The notes: generated from the letters alone by a model not told the origin. Positions 9,265-18,490 are shown, counted from the first letter of the stretch. The stretch is 50,111 nt of DNA from Reyranella sp. (GCF_030651995.1 NZ_JAUSBN010000083.1:1-50111); one strand, 5' to 3'. A program made the numbers and translations.

Positions 9265-9290
9265 TCGTTCATGAGACTACCCGGCCCGTC

Positions 9291-9983
9291 ATGGAACTGA
9301 ACGTCAAGACCCTCTATCTGATTGGCGGCATCGTCACCATCGCCAGTGCCGGCGCGGTCCTGCTGACCTGGTACCACCATCGCAATGCGCCGGGGCTTCG
9401 CGCCTGGGCAGCCGCCCTGCTGCTGACGGTCCTCGGCGCGCTCATCCTGCGCCTCCGCACCTCCGATGCCGATCTGGCCCCCGTCCTGGTCGCGGACATG
9501 GTGATCGTCGCGGGCTTCGCCGCGATGTGGCTGAGCCTGCGCTTCGCCAACCAGGGCCGCACCGACCTCGTCCGGCTGCTTGCCGTCGCGATCGCCATCG
9601 GCGCAACCTTCCTCGCGTTGTTCGTCGTCCTGAGAGCCTTCGGTGCGGGACGACAAGCCGCGTCGATTCCCTTCTCCCTTCTCCTCGGCCTGCTGGGACT
9701 GGCTTGCGCCTGGGAGATCCGACAGGGCCGCCACAAGGACGATCTGCGCAGCCGGCTGCCTGCGGCGCTCGCCTTCGTCGGCCTCGGCATCGCGCGCGTC
9801 GTCCGCGCGGGAGTCCTGGGATTCGAGGTGATCCACCTCCTTCCGCCGGGCGCGGCGGCAGCGACGCATCCCTACACGCTCTACGCCACGATCGTCTTTA
9901 CCCTGGCGGTGACCTACGGGCTCGTGATGATGGCCAACGAACAGGCCGGTCGTCGCGAGGCGATGCAGTTCGCAGAGCGCTGA
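9291..9983 (+). CDS. Multi-pass membrane protein resembling the sensor part of diguanylate cyclases
   Basis: 230 residues with about six to seven hydrophobic segments (about 8-26, 37-54, 65-83, 97-117, 127-141, 155-175, 195-213) and a C-terminal VTYGLVMMANEQAGRREAMQFAER. This arrangement, several helices followed by a short ANE-containing helix, resembles the membrane modules that precede GGDEF domains, but the protein stops there and no GGDEF domain is encoded downstream. Start chosen at ATG 9291; the ribosome-binding site is weak. Function unknown. Confidence 0.7.
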   Translation: MELNVKTLYLIGGIVTIASAGAVLLTWYHHRNAPGLRAWAAALLLTVLGALILRLRTSDADLAPVLVADMVIVAGFAAMWLSLRFANQGRTDLVRLLAVAIAIGATFLALFVVLRAFGAGRQAASIPFSLLLGLLGLACAWEIRQGRHKDDLRSRLPAALAFVGLGIARVVRAGVLGFEVIHLLPPGAAAATHPYTLYATIVFTLAVTYGLVMMANEQAGRREAMQFAER

Positions 9984-10172
9984 CGCCGAACTTTCGCTGC
10001 CGACGAACTTGCCACCTCCGAAGAATTGTTGCGGCTGGTCAACCTGCGACCAGTCCACGCGTGCTGGAAACAGGGCGAAGTCGAGGCGGTTCCCGCTGTA
10101 ATCGAGGTCTGCGTCGTCAACTTTCGCATCGACCTGCCGTTATCACCGTCCAACCCGGAGGTGATACGACAC

Positions 10173-10385
10173 ATGGCGAGAGACGTTCGAACTACGCCCA
10201 AAGGCCTGATCGCACCACTGACCCAGGCCGCTCTTGCTTCCCTGCGTGCGCTGGCCGAAGGCACAGCCGCGTCGATGCCCGAAGAGCATCGCCAACGCCT
10301 CCTCCACCTTTCCTTGATCGAGACGAGTCCCGCAGGCGATGCCATCACCGCGCTCGGCCGCGAACGGCTGATCTGCGATCGCTAG
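10173..10385 (+). CDS. Small hypothetical protein
   Basis: 70 residues, MARDVRTTPKGLIAP at the N-terminus, mostly helical, ending AITALGRERLICDR. A strong ribosome-binding site GGAGGTGAT (10158-10166) lies 6 nt before the ATG and decides this start over upstream in-frame codons. The ending resembles small alphaproteobacterial proteins with an LT..GR-type tail, but I do not recognise a family. The stop overlaps that of the convergent histidine phosphatase gene in a shared CTAG. Confidence 0.6.
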   Translation: MARDVRTTPKGLIAPLTQAALASLRALAEGTAASMPEEHRQRLLHLSLIETSPAGDAITALGRERLICDR

Positions 10386-11710
10386 TAATTGCCACCGGTG
10401 GCCGTGACGCAACCCGGATCGACCGCCGCCTTGACGATCTTGAGAAAGGTTTCGAGGGGACAGGCATTGTTCACGAGGTCCGCCGAACAGGCCGGCAGCG
10501 CCACCTGCACCATGCCCGGCGGATCGCGGTAGTTGAGCGGCGCGCGACGGCGCATCTCGTCCAGCGTCTGCGCATAGTAGGCAATGCGCACGTAGCGCTT
10601 TTCGGTCCTCACTTCGCGAAACTGCTCGAAGGCCAGCGCGCCACCCGGCGAGGCCTCGCCCGGGAGGAAGCCCGGGATCTGCCAGGTGAGGCCGAGCAGG
10701 GCGGCAATGTTGTGGATGTTGCTCTCGTGCCCCACCAGAAAGCCCACGCGCACCGGCTGGCCCGTGGCCGCATGGCCGGGGAAGCTATGGCCGTTCACCA
10801 GGATGGCGCCGATCAGCGTCAGGAGGTTCGACCCGCGCTGCTGGGCAATGGGCATGGTCTTCTGGGTGAGATCCTGATCGAACTGGTGGAGCGTCAGGAG
10901 TTCGCGAAGCGTGGCGTCGTGCGCCAGCCGCCCCCATGCGACCTGATCCTTGGGCATGCCCTCGGCCGTCTGCATGAGGAAGTTCTCGGCGGCGGTCGAA
11001 GCGTAGCCGATCGGGCCGCGCAACCGGACGCCATCTTCGGTGCCGCTCACGATGCTCGTCGGCATGCCCGCCTCGCCACAGCTGCCGCCGCCGGCTCCCT
11101 TGGTCGCGTCGGCCGGACACAGGACGGACTGCATCATGGCGAGCGGCGCGCCGTAGTCGCGCTGTATTGACGCGAAACTGCCGCCCAGACGCTTCAGGAT
11201 GGCCGCGCGATTGGCCGCGAGATCCATCGGACAGGACGCGGTGGCCTGAGGATTGAAGAGGGGATCCGGGACGGTGAAGTTCGCCTGGTTGCGCAGGGGC
11301 AGGTTGGCGCATCGCGGATACATGCCGGCCAGGAGCGCGGCGCCCGAGGTGCGCGTGCGCTGCGCGAGATCGGTCCATGCGGCGACCGTGCCCGCGGTCG
11401 GGCAATCGTCGGCCTGGACCAGCCCGCGCCCGCCATAGAGCACGCGATAGTAGCCGCCCATCAGTCGCATCAGCTCTTCGCCGCGAGGCGAGAGGTAGCC
11501 GGGCTCGACTGGCCAGGCGGGCCAGGGCGTTGCGCTGTATCTGTCGAGCCGCTCGTTGGGCTCGGTCGGCGAGCGCACGCCGTGCCGGTTCACAAGGACG
11601 GCCCGATCGACCTGCCAGCCCGGCGGCGTCGGCAGGATTTCGGCGCTGGCCGGCATCAAGGCCGCCAGAAGCGAGGCAACGAGGACGACGGTAAAGACGC
11701 GAATGCTCAT
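10382..11710 (-). CDS. Periplasmic histidine acid phosphatase family protein
   Basis: 442 residues with a Sec signal peptide (cleavage about ASA|E, residue 23), the histidine-phosphatase motif N-R42-H43-G-V-R-S-P and a C-terminal catalytic motif GHESN (H328, E329). Branch-2 enzymes form a phosphohistidine on the RHG histidine; the acid is usually Asp in an HD pair (AppA, Agp), while Glu occurs in other phytase-like lines. Several Cys pairs (C103, C134, C160, C198, C211 and C-terminal ones) suit an exported, disulfide-bonded protein. The likely role is phosphate release from organic phosphates such as phytate or sugar phosphates; substrate not readable. Confidence 0.85.
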   Translation of the reverse strand: MSIRVFTVVLVASLLAALMPASAEILPTPPGWQVDRAVLVNRHGVRSPTEPNERLDRYSATPWPAWPVEPGYLSPRGEELMRLMGGYYRVLYGGRGLVQADDCPTAGTVAAWTDLAQRTRTSGAALLAGMYPRCANLPLRNQANFTVPDPLFNPQATASCPMDLAANRAAILKRLGGSFASIQRDYGAPLAMMQSVLCPADATKGAGGGSCGEAGMPTSIVSGTEDGVRLRGPIGYASTAAENFLMQTAEGMPKDQVAWGRLAHDATLRELLTLHQFDQDLTQKTMPIAQQRGSNLLTLIGAILVNGHSFPGHAATGQPVRVGFLVGHESNIHNIAALLGLTWQIPGFLPGEASPGGALAFEQFREVRTEKRYVRIAYYAQTLDEMRRRAPLNYRDPPGMVQVALPACSADLVNNACPLETFLKIVKAAVDPGCVTATGGNY

Positions 11711-11968
11711 GGTACTCCCCCGGAGGCCGCACTATGCCGTCTCCCGGTCCCGCGCGTCATCCATTCCGTGCCAGAATTCCCTTCATGCCCGTCAAATGGA
11801 CGATCTCGCATACTGACCGGCTGGGCGTCGCCGTTGCCCGGGACAGGGTGACGGTGAGTGACAAGACACAAGGACCTGATTTCGCGCCCATAAGGCTCTA
11901 GCCGGAGAAAGAATCGCTCCACTCGGGCCCTCCGGTCGCGAGGACGGGAAAATAGTCTTCCCTCGCCT

Positions 11969-12310
11969 CTACATGGCCGGGGGAAGCTCCTTCAGCGCCT
12001 GCGTTGCGATCGGCATCATCTTCTCGCAGAAGTCCTTCTTGTTCTTCTCCGCTTCCTTCTCCATCTCGGCGTAGGCCTTGTCGAGCTTGCGATCGGCGAT
12101 GTTGAGCTGTTGCTCGGCCCAGTCGATCCAGAACTCGAGGCGCGTTTCCTGCTCCTTGGTCATGTCGAGATCGCAGGTGTCGACGGCGACGGAAACCGCG
12201 TAGAGGCCGATCACCATCTTCTCCGCGTCTTCCTTTTTGAGCGTCTGCGCGGAAGCCGCCGCAAGCGGCAGGACCAGCAGCGCGAGAGAGCAGGCGAACG
12301 CACGAAACAT
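11969..12310 (-). CDS. Small secreted hypothetical protein
   Basis: 113 residues: signal peptide MFRAFACSLALLVLPLAAASA|Q, then an all-helical, Lys/Glu-rich domain with three cysteines in the mature part (C50-type TCDLD, DFCEK). I start at ATG 12310 because GGAG lies 5 nt before it; an in-frame GTG at 12322 overlaps that site. Function unknown. Flanking sequence 11711-11968 holds no gene; a hairpin with arms GCGAGG/CCTCGC downstream of the stop (about 11938-11967) may end transcription. Confidence 0.65.
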   Translation of the reverse strand: MFRAFACSLALLVLPLAAASAQTLKKEDAEKMVIGLYAVSVAVDTCDLDMTKEQETRLEFWIDWAEQQLNIADRKLDKAYAEMEKEAEKNKKDFCEKMMPIATQALKELPPAM

Positions 12311-12474
12311 CGAAATCTCCACGGCATGCGGGGCGCCGCAAGAGGCGGCGCACCCTATCTTGAGTGCCAGAACCTACTTCAAAGTCTTGCGGAGCGTAAT
12401 CCCAGCACTGAGCAACCTGGAGACCGGACAACCTTTCTCGACTTGCTGGTCTTGAAGCCCTCACCGTCCTGGTC

Positions 12475-12618
12475 GCGCGAAACCGCCGCCTCAAGCTGGA
12501 GTTCCACGGTTCGAGCGTCACCTCCGACGCCGGCTTGCTGACCGATCGCGAACTGGATGATGCGCTCGGCCTGATGGCTGTTGCAGACCAGCACCTCGTC
12601 GGGGGGCAGGGGAACTTG
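12475..12618 (+). pseudogene. IS1380-type transposase relic (N-terminal fragment)
   Basis: The plus frame here reads VARNRRLKLEFHGSSVTSDA then GLLTDRELDDALGLMAVADQ, which resembles the conserved N-terminus of IS1380-group transposases (beta strand, then VTSDAGLL and RELDDALGL). Homology stops after about 50 residues, there is no start codon in good context, and nothing of the catalytic domain remains. The relic lies directly upstream of the hybrid kinase gene in a 390-bp gap (12311-12700) with no intact gene. I see no inverted repeats or target duplication. Confidence 0.6.
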
Positions 12619-12700
12619 CGTCTGCCGCTCGCGGCTACCCCGGAACCCGGCAGAATGATAGCATTCCTCCCGTTCCAAAGGTTCGTCTGGGAAGTGTCGG

Positions 12701-15688
12701 ATGAAAGCGTCAAGGACGCAGGAGGTGTTGCCGCCGGGTCTCGTGAGACTCGACTCGGACGGTACGATCCGCTTCCCGGATGAAGCCGCGCGGCGATTTC
12801 TCGAAAGGGATGGAGTCCCCTGCGAAGGTCGAAAAATGGCGGAAATCATCGGGCCAATGGCCGGCGCGTGGCCGCCCGATGGGCGCCAGAAGGCTACGTT
12901 CGGTGACTGGACCGTGGCAGACCTCTCCGTCGAGGTCCGTGTTTGGCCGCTTCCAGGCTCATCGAACGGCGAGTTCGTTGCCGTTCTGAGCGATGTGACG
13001 GCTGAGCGCGCATCCATCGCATCCCTGGAACAGACCGACGCCCAACTTCGGGCGGCCATCGAGGCGTTACCCGACGGCTTCGTGATGTTCGACGCCGACG
13101 ACCGCATCGCCTTTTTCAACAAGACCTATCGCGACATGTACGGCGAGAGCGTCTTGATTTTCCCAGGGGCATCCTACGAACTCGGCCTTCGCGAAGGGGT
13201 GCGCCGGGGCCAGTACCCCGAGGCGCGCGGCCGGGAACAGGCTTGGATCGCAGACCGTCTTCGACAGCATCGCGACCCCGGAGGACCAATCGAACAGTAC
13301 ACGGCCGGGGGGCGTTGGGTCCGCATCCTGGAGCGCCGAGTGCCTGGAGGCGGCACGGTAGGGTTGCGCATTGACATCACGGACCAGAAGGAACGCGAGT
13401 TGGCGTTGCTCCACAGCCAGGAGCGGCTGGCAAAGCTGGCAGGTGCGGCGATCGATTGCGTCATCGGCATCGACGATCAGGGGCGCATCCTGGAGTTCAA
13501 TCCTGCTGCCGAGAGAACGTTCGGATATCTACGGGCGGATGTGGTCGGCAAGGAAATGTCCAACCTCATCGTGCCCGAGAAGTACCGGGAGGCTCACCGC
13601 AACGGCTTGCGTCGCTATTTCTCGACGGGAGAGAGCACCGTCCTCGGGAAGCGAATCGAGATCGAAGCACAACGCAGCGATGGTTCCGTATTTCCCTGCG
13701 AGCTCTCGATCGTTGCAATCAAGTCGCCGGATCGGCCGGGCTTCATCGCCTACCTTCGCGACATTACCGATCGCCGGCAGTCGGAGGAGAGGCTGCGACT
13801 GTCGGAGCAGAGCTATCGGCAGCTGTTCGAGAATTCGAGCGAAGGGATATTCGTCATCCAGGACGAGCGAATCGTACTCGCAAATCCGGCAGCCGAGAGT
13901 CTCCTGCGTGACCGCCAGCGACCCCTCGCGGGAACATCCATCCAGGACCTTGTCGTGGCCGAGGATTGGCGTGAGGTGCGCGAGCACTACGGTCGCGGGA
14001 TGCGTGCCGAGGGGGCGCCCCGCAAGATGGAATTGCGGATACGGTCCGGCGGGGAGACGGTGCGCTGGTTCGAACATTCGGCCGTCTCGATCGAGTGGGA
14101 GGGCCGGCCGGCTTTGTTGTCGTTCGCAACCGATGTGACGGATCGACGGCAGAAGGAGCAGGATCTGCGGCAAGCGAAGGAGGCAGCGGAGTTCGCGGAT
14201 CGTGCAAAGTCAGACTTCATCGCGAAGATGAGCCACGAAATACGAACGCCGATGAACGCGGTGATCGGGTTGTCCAGCCTCCTGGCCGGTTCAGCGCTCG
14301 ATTCGACCCAGAAGCACTATGTTCGCATCATCGAAGAGTCTGCGGGGAATCTCCTCACCATCATCAACGACATCCTCGACTTCTCCCGGCTGGCGGCCGG
14401 CCGGCTGGAGATCGAGAGGAGCCCGTTCAATGTCCGCGAACTGGCGGAAAAAGCCGTCGACCTGGCGCGGAGGCTGCCGGGTGGAGCGGCCCTCGGTATA
14501 TCCGCAAAGCTGGCGGCGGACCTGCCTGACGTGTTGGTGGGTGACGCGGGAAGGTTGAACCAGATCTTCCTGAACCTTCTCGGCAACGCCGTGAAGTTCA
14601 CGGAGCATGGGACGGTTACCCTGTCCGCGGAAGTCGTCGAACGTCGTACCGATAGGATCCGCCTGCGCTTCGAAGTGCGCGACACCGGCGTGGGAATATC
14701 CCCCGCCACCAGAAGCCGTCTTTTCAAGCCTTTCGAGCAGGGCGCCGAATTGCAGATACGTGGGCAGGGCGGCACCGGTCTCGGGCTGGCGATCTGCCGG
14801 CAGCTCGTCGAGTTGATGGGCGGCCAGATCGATGTCGAGAGCGAAGCCGGTCGCGGCGCTCGATTCTGGTTCGAACTCGAGCTCGAGCGGGCCCCGGCAC
14901 AGGGTTTCGTCGCGCCTGACATTCTCGCTACAGACGCCGCGGCTCCGGTTGCGCGCCACCTTCGTGTGCTGGTTGCCGAGGACACGCCAGCCAACCAGAT
15001 CGTGGCGCGCGCCATGCTGGAGAAGATGGGGCATGAAGTCGAGGTGGCGAGTGACGGCGGCGAGGCTCTCGTTGCCGCGAAGGCCGGGCGGTTCGACGTG
15101 ATCCTGATGGACGTTCAGATGCCGATCATGGACGGTCATGAGGCGACCCGCAGGATTCGCGCGCTGGGCGGCGCCGCGGGTCGGGTTCCGATCATCGCGC
15201 TTACTGCATTTGCTCGGGAGGTCGACCGCGAGCTGGCCCTGGCCGCTGGTATGACCGACTACCTCAGCAAGCCCATTCGAGCCACAGACCTGGTCGCGAT
15301 GATTGAGAAGACGTTGATGCGAGAGGCCGCCGCCGCCCCACTGACAGCCGCCGCGGGCCCGCTGGACATCGAAGCGCTCGTCGCGTTGCGTGAGGCAGTT
15401 GGGGCCGATACCTTCGCGCTTCTGTCATCCAGGTGTCAGCAGGATGCCGTGGCCTCGCTCGCCGAGGTCGAGAGCGCCGTCGCGACAGGAGACGTGGTAC
15501 GCCTGCGCAAGGCGGCACATCGCCTGAGGGGCCTGTTCGGCCAGTTCGGAGCGCCGCAGGCTGCGGTGGCTGCCGGTGCCGTCGAGAGCGCCGACGATTC
15601 GGAGATCATGCATCGTGTCGCCGAGCTGCTGCGGCTTGGTCCCGCCGCAATGGAAGCGCTGAAGATCTGGAGCGACGCCGGCTCCTGA
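12701..15688 (+). CDS. Hybrid sensor histidine kinase with multiple PAS domains, REC and HPt
   Basis: 995 residues, no membrane segment, so a cytoplasmic sensor. Domains in order: a degenerate PAS-like region (about 10-100), three PAS domains (about 110-230, 245-365, 370-490), HisKA with the phospho-accepting H512 in MSHEIRTPMNAVIG, an HATPase with N629 in LLGNAVKF plus DTGVGI and GTGLGL boxes, a receiver (about 750-870) with D804 in LMDVQMP, and a C-terminal HPt domain with H940 in KAAHRLRG. All steps of a His-Asp-His relay are present, so the final output must be a separate response regulator, none of which is in this window. GGAAG lies 7 nt before the ATG. The signal is unknown. Confidence 0.92.
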   Translation: MKASRTQEVLPPGLVRLDSDGTIRFPDEAARRFLERDGVPCEGRKMAEIIGPMAGAWPPDGRQKATFGDWTVADLSVEVRVWPLPGSSNGEFVAVLSDVTAERASIASLEQTDAQLRAAIEALPDGFVMFDADDRIAFFNKTYRDMYGESVLIFPGASYELGLREGVRRGQYPEARGREQAWIADRLRQHRDPGGPIEQYTAGGRWVRILERRVPGGGTVGLRIDITDQKERELALLHSQERLAKLAGAAIDCVIGIDDQGRILEFNPAAERTFGYLRADVVGKEMSNLIVPEKYREAHRNGLRRYFSTGESTVLGKRIEIEAQRSDGSVFPCELSIVAIKSPDRPGFIAYLRDITDRRQSEERLRLSEQSYRQLFENSSEGIFVIQDERIVLANPAAESLLRDRQRPLAGTSIQDLVVAEDWREVREHYGRGMRAEGAPRKMELRIRSGGETVRWFEHSAVSIEWEGRPALLSFATDVTDRRQKEQDLRQAKEAAEFADRAKSDFIAKMSHEIRTPMNAVIGLSSLLAGSALDSTQKHYVRIIEESAGNLLTIINDILDFSRLAAGRLEIERSPFNVRELAEKAVDLARRLPGGAALGISAKLAADLPDVLVGDAGRLNQIFLNLLGNAVKFTEHGTVTLSAEVVERRTDRIRLRFEVRDTGVGISPATRSRLFKPFEQGAELQIRGQGGTGLGLAICRQLVELMGGQIDVESEAGRGARFWFELELERAPAQGFVAPDILATDAAAPVARHLRVLVAEDTPANQIVARAMLEKMGHEVEVASDGGEALVAAKAGRFDVILMDVQMPIMDGHEATRRIRALGGAAGRVPIIALTAFAREVDRELALAAGMTDYLSKPIRATDLVAMIEKTLMREAAAAPLTAAAGPLDIEALVALREAVGADTFALLSSRCQQDAVASLAEVESAVATGDVVRLRKAAHRLRGLFGQFGAPQAAVAAGAVESADDSEIMHRVAELLRLGPAAMEALKIWSDAGS

Positions 15689-15906
15689 TTGCCAATCGTC
15701 GCAGCATTCCACGAATCGCGGTTTGCTACGGAGGGGGAGTTTCTGGGGAGCAGGTCGCACCCCGGTACCCTGAGGGTTGCCGGAGGGAACGCCGGGAATC
15801 GCCTGTGAGGACGTCGGTGCCGTCCCTTGGTATCGGGTGGGTCGACGCCGGTCGGGGCCTGTGCCTCTCTGTGCTAATCTCGGGCGTCGGGCGAGGAGAT
15901 GAGTTC

Positions 15907-16830
15907 ATGCGGGTAGTTTTCGCGGCGCTGATGTCGGCGCTGCTGTTGATCGGGTTTGCGACCGGCTCCTGGGCGCAGAACGGGCTGGAGCGCTTCGAGA
16001 AGGAGATCAAACCCCAGTTCGAGCTCAAGACGCTGAGCTATGCCGGCGCCGAGCCGCTCGGCGCCACGGGGTTCGTGCTGAAGGACGTCTTGGCCGTGGT
16101 GCCGGCCAATCCGGCGACCGGCGACAAGGAAAGCACGATCAGGATCGACAAGGTGACGGTCGACGATCTCGACTTCGAGCGCCTCGCGAAGGATTCGAAG
16201 GACGACCGCGCGCCGCGTTTCGCCAGGCTGAAGCTGGAGGGCATGACGGGCGACGACGAGATGTTCACCGCCCTCGAGCCCTACGGGGTCCCGAAGGTTC
16301 CGTTCGACGTCGCACTGGACTATCGCATCGACCCGGCCGCCAAGGTCCTGACGCTGAACATGCTGGAAGTGACCCTGCGCGGCCAGGGCCGCTTTGCCCT
16401 GTCGATGATCGTGGACGGGGTGAGCGACGACACCGACATGGACACCGCCAAGGACGAGGGCCGGCTGCGCAGCGCTTCCTTCACGATCGACGACAAGCAA
16501 CTGCTGGACAAACTCCTCCCCGCGCTCGCCAGCGAGGAAGGGATCAAGCCCGAGGAGCTGATCACGACCGCGCTCGACGCGCTGGCCGGCTTCGCCCAGG
16601 CCCAGACAGGCGATACGCTGAAGGCGCTCGACGCCCTCGCCTCCTTCGTCGGCGACTGGAAGGCCCCCAAGGGACCACTGGTGCTGGGCCTGAAGCCCGC
16701 CAAGACAGCCGGCCTGGGAGACCTCGACAAGATCATGGTCCCCGACGCGCTCTCGACCCTCTTCGGCTTCACCGCGACCTATCCCGGCACGCGCAGCGGA
16801 GCAGCCAAGGCAGGCTCCAAGGGCAAGTAA
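15907..16830 (+). CDS. Secreted hypothetical protein
   Basis: 307 residues with a clear signal peptide (MRVVFAALMSALLLIGFATG SWA|QNG). The mature part alternates beta-rich and charged segments (IRIDKVTVDDLDFERLAKDS) and ends in a basic Ala/Gly/Lys tail. I do not recognise the family; the layout recalls periplasmic proteins with AsmA/LPS-like strand repeats, but that is weak. The start ATG is preceded by GAGGAGA. The 218 bp before it (15689-15906) hold no gene I can support. It is followed after 27 bp by a Bug-family gene. Confidence 0.7.
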   Translation: MRVVFAALMSALLLIGFATGSWAQNGLERFEKEIKPQFELKTLSYAGAEPLGATGFVLKDVLAVVPANPATGDKESTIRIDKVTVDDLDFERLAKDSKDDRAPRFARLKLEGMTGDDEMFTALEPYGVPKVPFDVALDYRIDPAAKVLTLNMLEVTLRGQGRFALSMIVDGVSDDTDMDTAKDEGRLRSASFTIDDKQLLDKLLPALASEEGIKPEELITTALDALAGFAQAQTGDTLKALDALASFVGDWKAPKGPLVLGLKPAKTAGLGDLDKIMVPDALSTLFGFTATYPGTRSGAAKAGSKGK

Positions 16831-16857
16831 CCAACCAAGACGTGAATGGAGGAAACG

Positions 16858-17832
16858 ATGAAGCGGCGTACCCTTCTGGCCGGCGCGGCGATGCTGCCGC
16901 TCGGCCTTCCGCTCCAGGCCCAAGAGGCCTGGCCGTCGCGGCCGATCACCATGATCGTACCGTTCCCGCCCGGCGGCGTGGCCGACATCACGGGCCGGCC
17001 GACGGCGCATGTCATGGGCAAGCTGCTCAAGCAGTCGGTAGTCGTGCAGAACAAGGGCGGCGCCGGCGGTTCGGTGGGCACCGCACAGGCCGCGCGCTCG
17101 GCACCCGACGGCTACACGATCCTGATGGCGCTGTCGTCGATCTCGGTCCTGCCGGTGGCCGATCGCCTGCAGGGCCGCACGCCCGCCTATGAGCTCGACC
17201 AGTTCGCGCCGATCGCCCTGATCAGCGCCGACCCCACGGTGCTCGTCGTTCGCGAGGACGGCCCCTACAAGACGCTGAAGGATCTGGTCGAGGCCGCGAA
17301 GGCCAAGCCCGGGACCATCAACTATGGCTCCTCCGGCGTGTACGGCACGCTGCACGTGGCGATGGAGATCTTCGCCGACGCCGCGGGCATCAAGCTGTTC
17401 CACATTCCCTACCAGGGCGGCGGCCCGGCAGTCGCGGCGCTGCTCGGCGGCCAGATCGATGCGCTGGCCTCGGGCCCGTCGGCGGCCATCGGCCAGATCA
17501 AGGCCGGCAAGATGCGCGCGCTCGCGGTATGGGGCGACAAGCGGCTGGCCTCGCTGCCGGAAGTGCCCAGCATGAAGGAGCTGGGCTACGACGCCACCTT
17601 CTACATCTGGTCGGGGCTCTTCGCGCCCGCGGCCACGCCCTCGCCGATCCTCATGACGCTGCGCGACGCGGTTCGGCGCACGGCCGAAGATCCGGAGTTC
17701 AAGGAGGCGATGGCCAAGGTCGAGACCCCGATCGCCTATCTCGACGCTCCCGCGTTCAAGACCTTCCTCGACAAGGACGCCGCACGACTGAAAGTCGCCG
17801 TGGAGCGCATCGGCAAGGTACCGGAGAAATAG
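16858..17832 (+). CDS. Bug/TctC family tripartite tricarboxylate transporter binding protein
   Basis: 324 residues: Sec signal peptide (MKRRTLLAGAAMLPLGLPLQAQ), then the Bug landmarks WPSRPITMIVPFPPGGVADI, VVVQNKGGAGGSVGT, INYGSSGVYGT and HIPYQGGGPAVAALLGGQID. Bug proteins are periplasmic binders of carboxylates and related small molecules, usually working with TctA/TctB membrane proteins; neither is encoded nearby, as is common for this expanded family. ATG 16858 has GGAGGA 6 nt upstream; the in-frame ATG at 16846 overlaps that site and is rejected. Confidence 0.9.
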   Translation: MKRRTLLAGAAMLPLGLPLQAQEAWPSRPITMIVPFPPGGVADITGRPTAHVMGKLLKQSVVVQNKGGAGGSVGTAQAARSAPDGYTILMALSSISVLPVADRLQGRTPAYELDQFAPIALISADPTVLVVREDGPYKTLKDLVEAAKAKPGTINYGSSGVYGTLHVAMEIFADAAGIKLFHIPYQGGGPAVAALLGGQIDALASGPSAAIGQIKAGKMRALAVWGDKRLASLPEVPSMKELGYDATFYIWSGLFAPAATPSPILMTLRDAVRRTAEDPEFKEAMAKVETPIAYLDAPAFKTFLDKDAARLKVAVERIGKVPEK

Positions 17833-18034
17833 GAAGCGCTCTCCGTCAAGACACCGCGGCCGCGACGGCAGTCTGTGCACGTCCGACTGCATGAAGATTC
17901 GCTGCAACTGCGTACTTCTTGTTCGACCTTCGGCACCGCAAGAAACGGCAGGACGTGCAACTCCTTTCCCGAGGGCGGCGTTTGGTAAGCAGCGGTCGCC
18001 AGTCCGGCGATCGCGGCGAACATGGAGAAACGCC

Positions 18035-18190
18035 ATGAACGACCAGAAGCAGAACCCGTCGCAGCAGCCGGATCGCGATCGCCAGCAGCGCGAGCAGGTC
18101 CAGCGCGAGCAGCAGCAGAAGCAGAACCAGCAGCCCAATCAGCCGGGCCAGCCGGGTCAGCGCCCGCAGCCGCAGAACCAGGAACGCTAG
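18035..18190 (+). CDS. Tiny Gln-rich, predicted disordered protein
   Basis: 51 residues made almost only of Q, R, N, P, E and D (MNDQKQNPSQQPDRDRQQRE at the start, PGQPGQRPQPQNQER at the end). GGAGA precedes the ATG and a strong terminator follows the stop, so it is probably a real transcript and not a chance ORF. No domain; composition predicts a disordered, hydrophilin-like protein, possibly stress related (inference). The 200 bp upstream show no gene. Confidence 0.55.
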   Translation: MNDQKQNPSQQPDRDRQQREQVQREQQQKQNQQPNQPGQPGQRPQPQNQER

Positions 18191-18208
18191 ACCTTGGTCC
18201 AGGACAGT

Positions 18209-18240
18209 CGAATGCCCGCCTCACGGCGGGCATTCGTTTT
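18209..18240 (+). terminator. Rho-independent terminator
   Basis: A perfect 12-bp stem (CGAATGCCCGCC paired with GGCGGGCATTCG) closes a 4-nt loop TCAC and is followed by TTTT. It lies 18 bp after the stop of the Gln-rich gene and ends its transcript. Confidence 0.9.
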
Positions 18241-18270
18241 GGCATTTGCGCGAACGAACAGGAGAGATCG

Positions 18271-18441
18271 ATGACGTTCCAGGCCGCCGACCCGCCGCGT
18301 GAGATTCCCGCCGTACCGCCTGTGCCCGGCAAGGTCGATCCCGTGCCGCCGGAGATGCCGGCCCGGCCCGATATGCCGATGCCGGAGGATCACCCGACGC
18401 CCGTCCCGCATCCGTCGGGCCCACCCAGCCCGATCGCCTGA
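18271..18441 (+). CDS. Tiny Pro-rich hypothetical protein
   Basis: 56 residues, MTFQAADPPREIPAVPPVPG at the start, with about one third proline and a PMPEDHPTPVPHPSGPPSP tail; no hydrophobic segment. GGAGAG ends 4 nt before the ATG. It is separated from the Gln-rich gene by a terminator, so it needs its own promoter in the 30 bp between, or some readthrough. Function unknown. Confidence 0.5.
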   Translation: MTFQAADPPREIPAVPPVPGKVDPVPPEMPARPDMPMPEDHPTPVPHPSGPPSPIA

Positions 18442-18490
18442 GTCGGCGTGTGCCTTCTTGTTCCGCGCTCGCGACAGCTTCACTGACGGG

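Noticed and set aside
12535..12783. 82-codon plus ORF as an intact gene
   Set aside because: Only its first part matches a transposase N-terminus; the rest is the kinase's upstream region in another frame.
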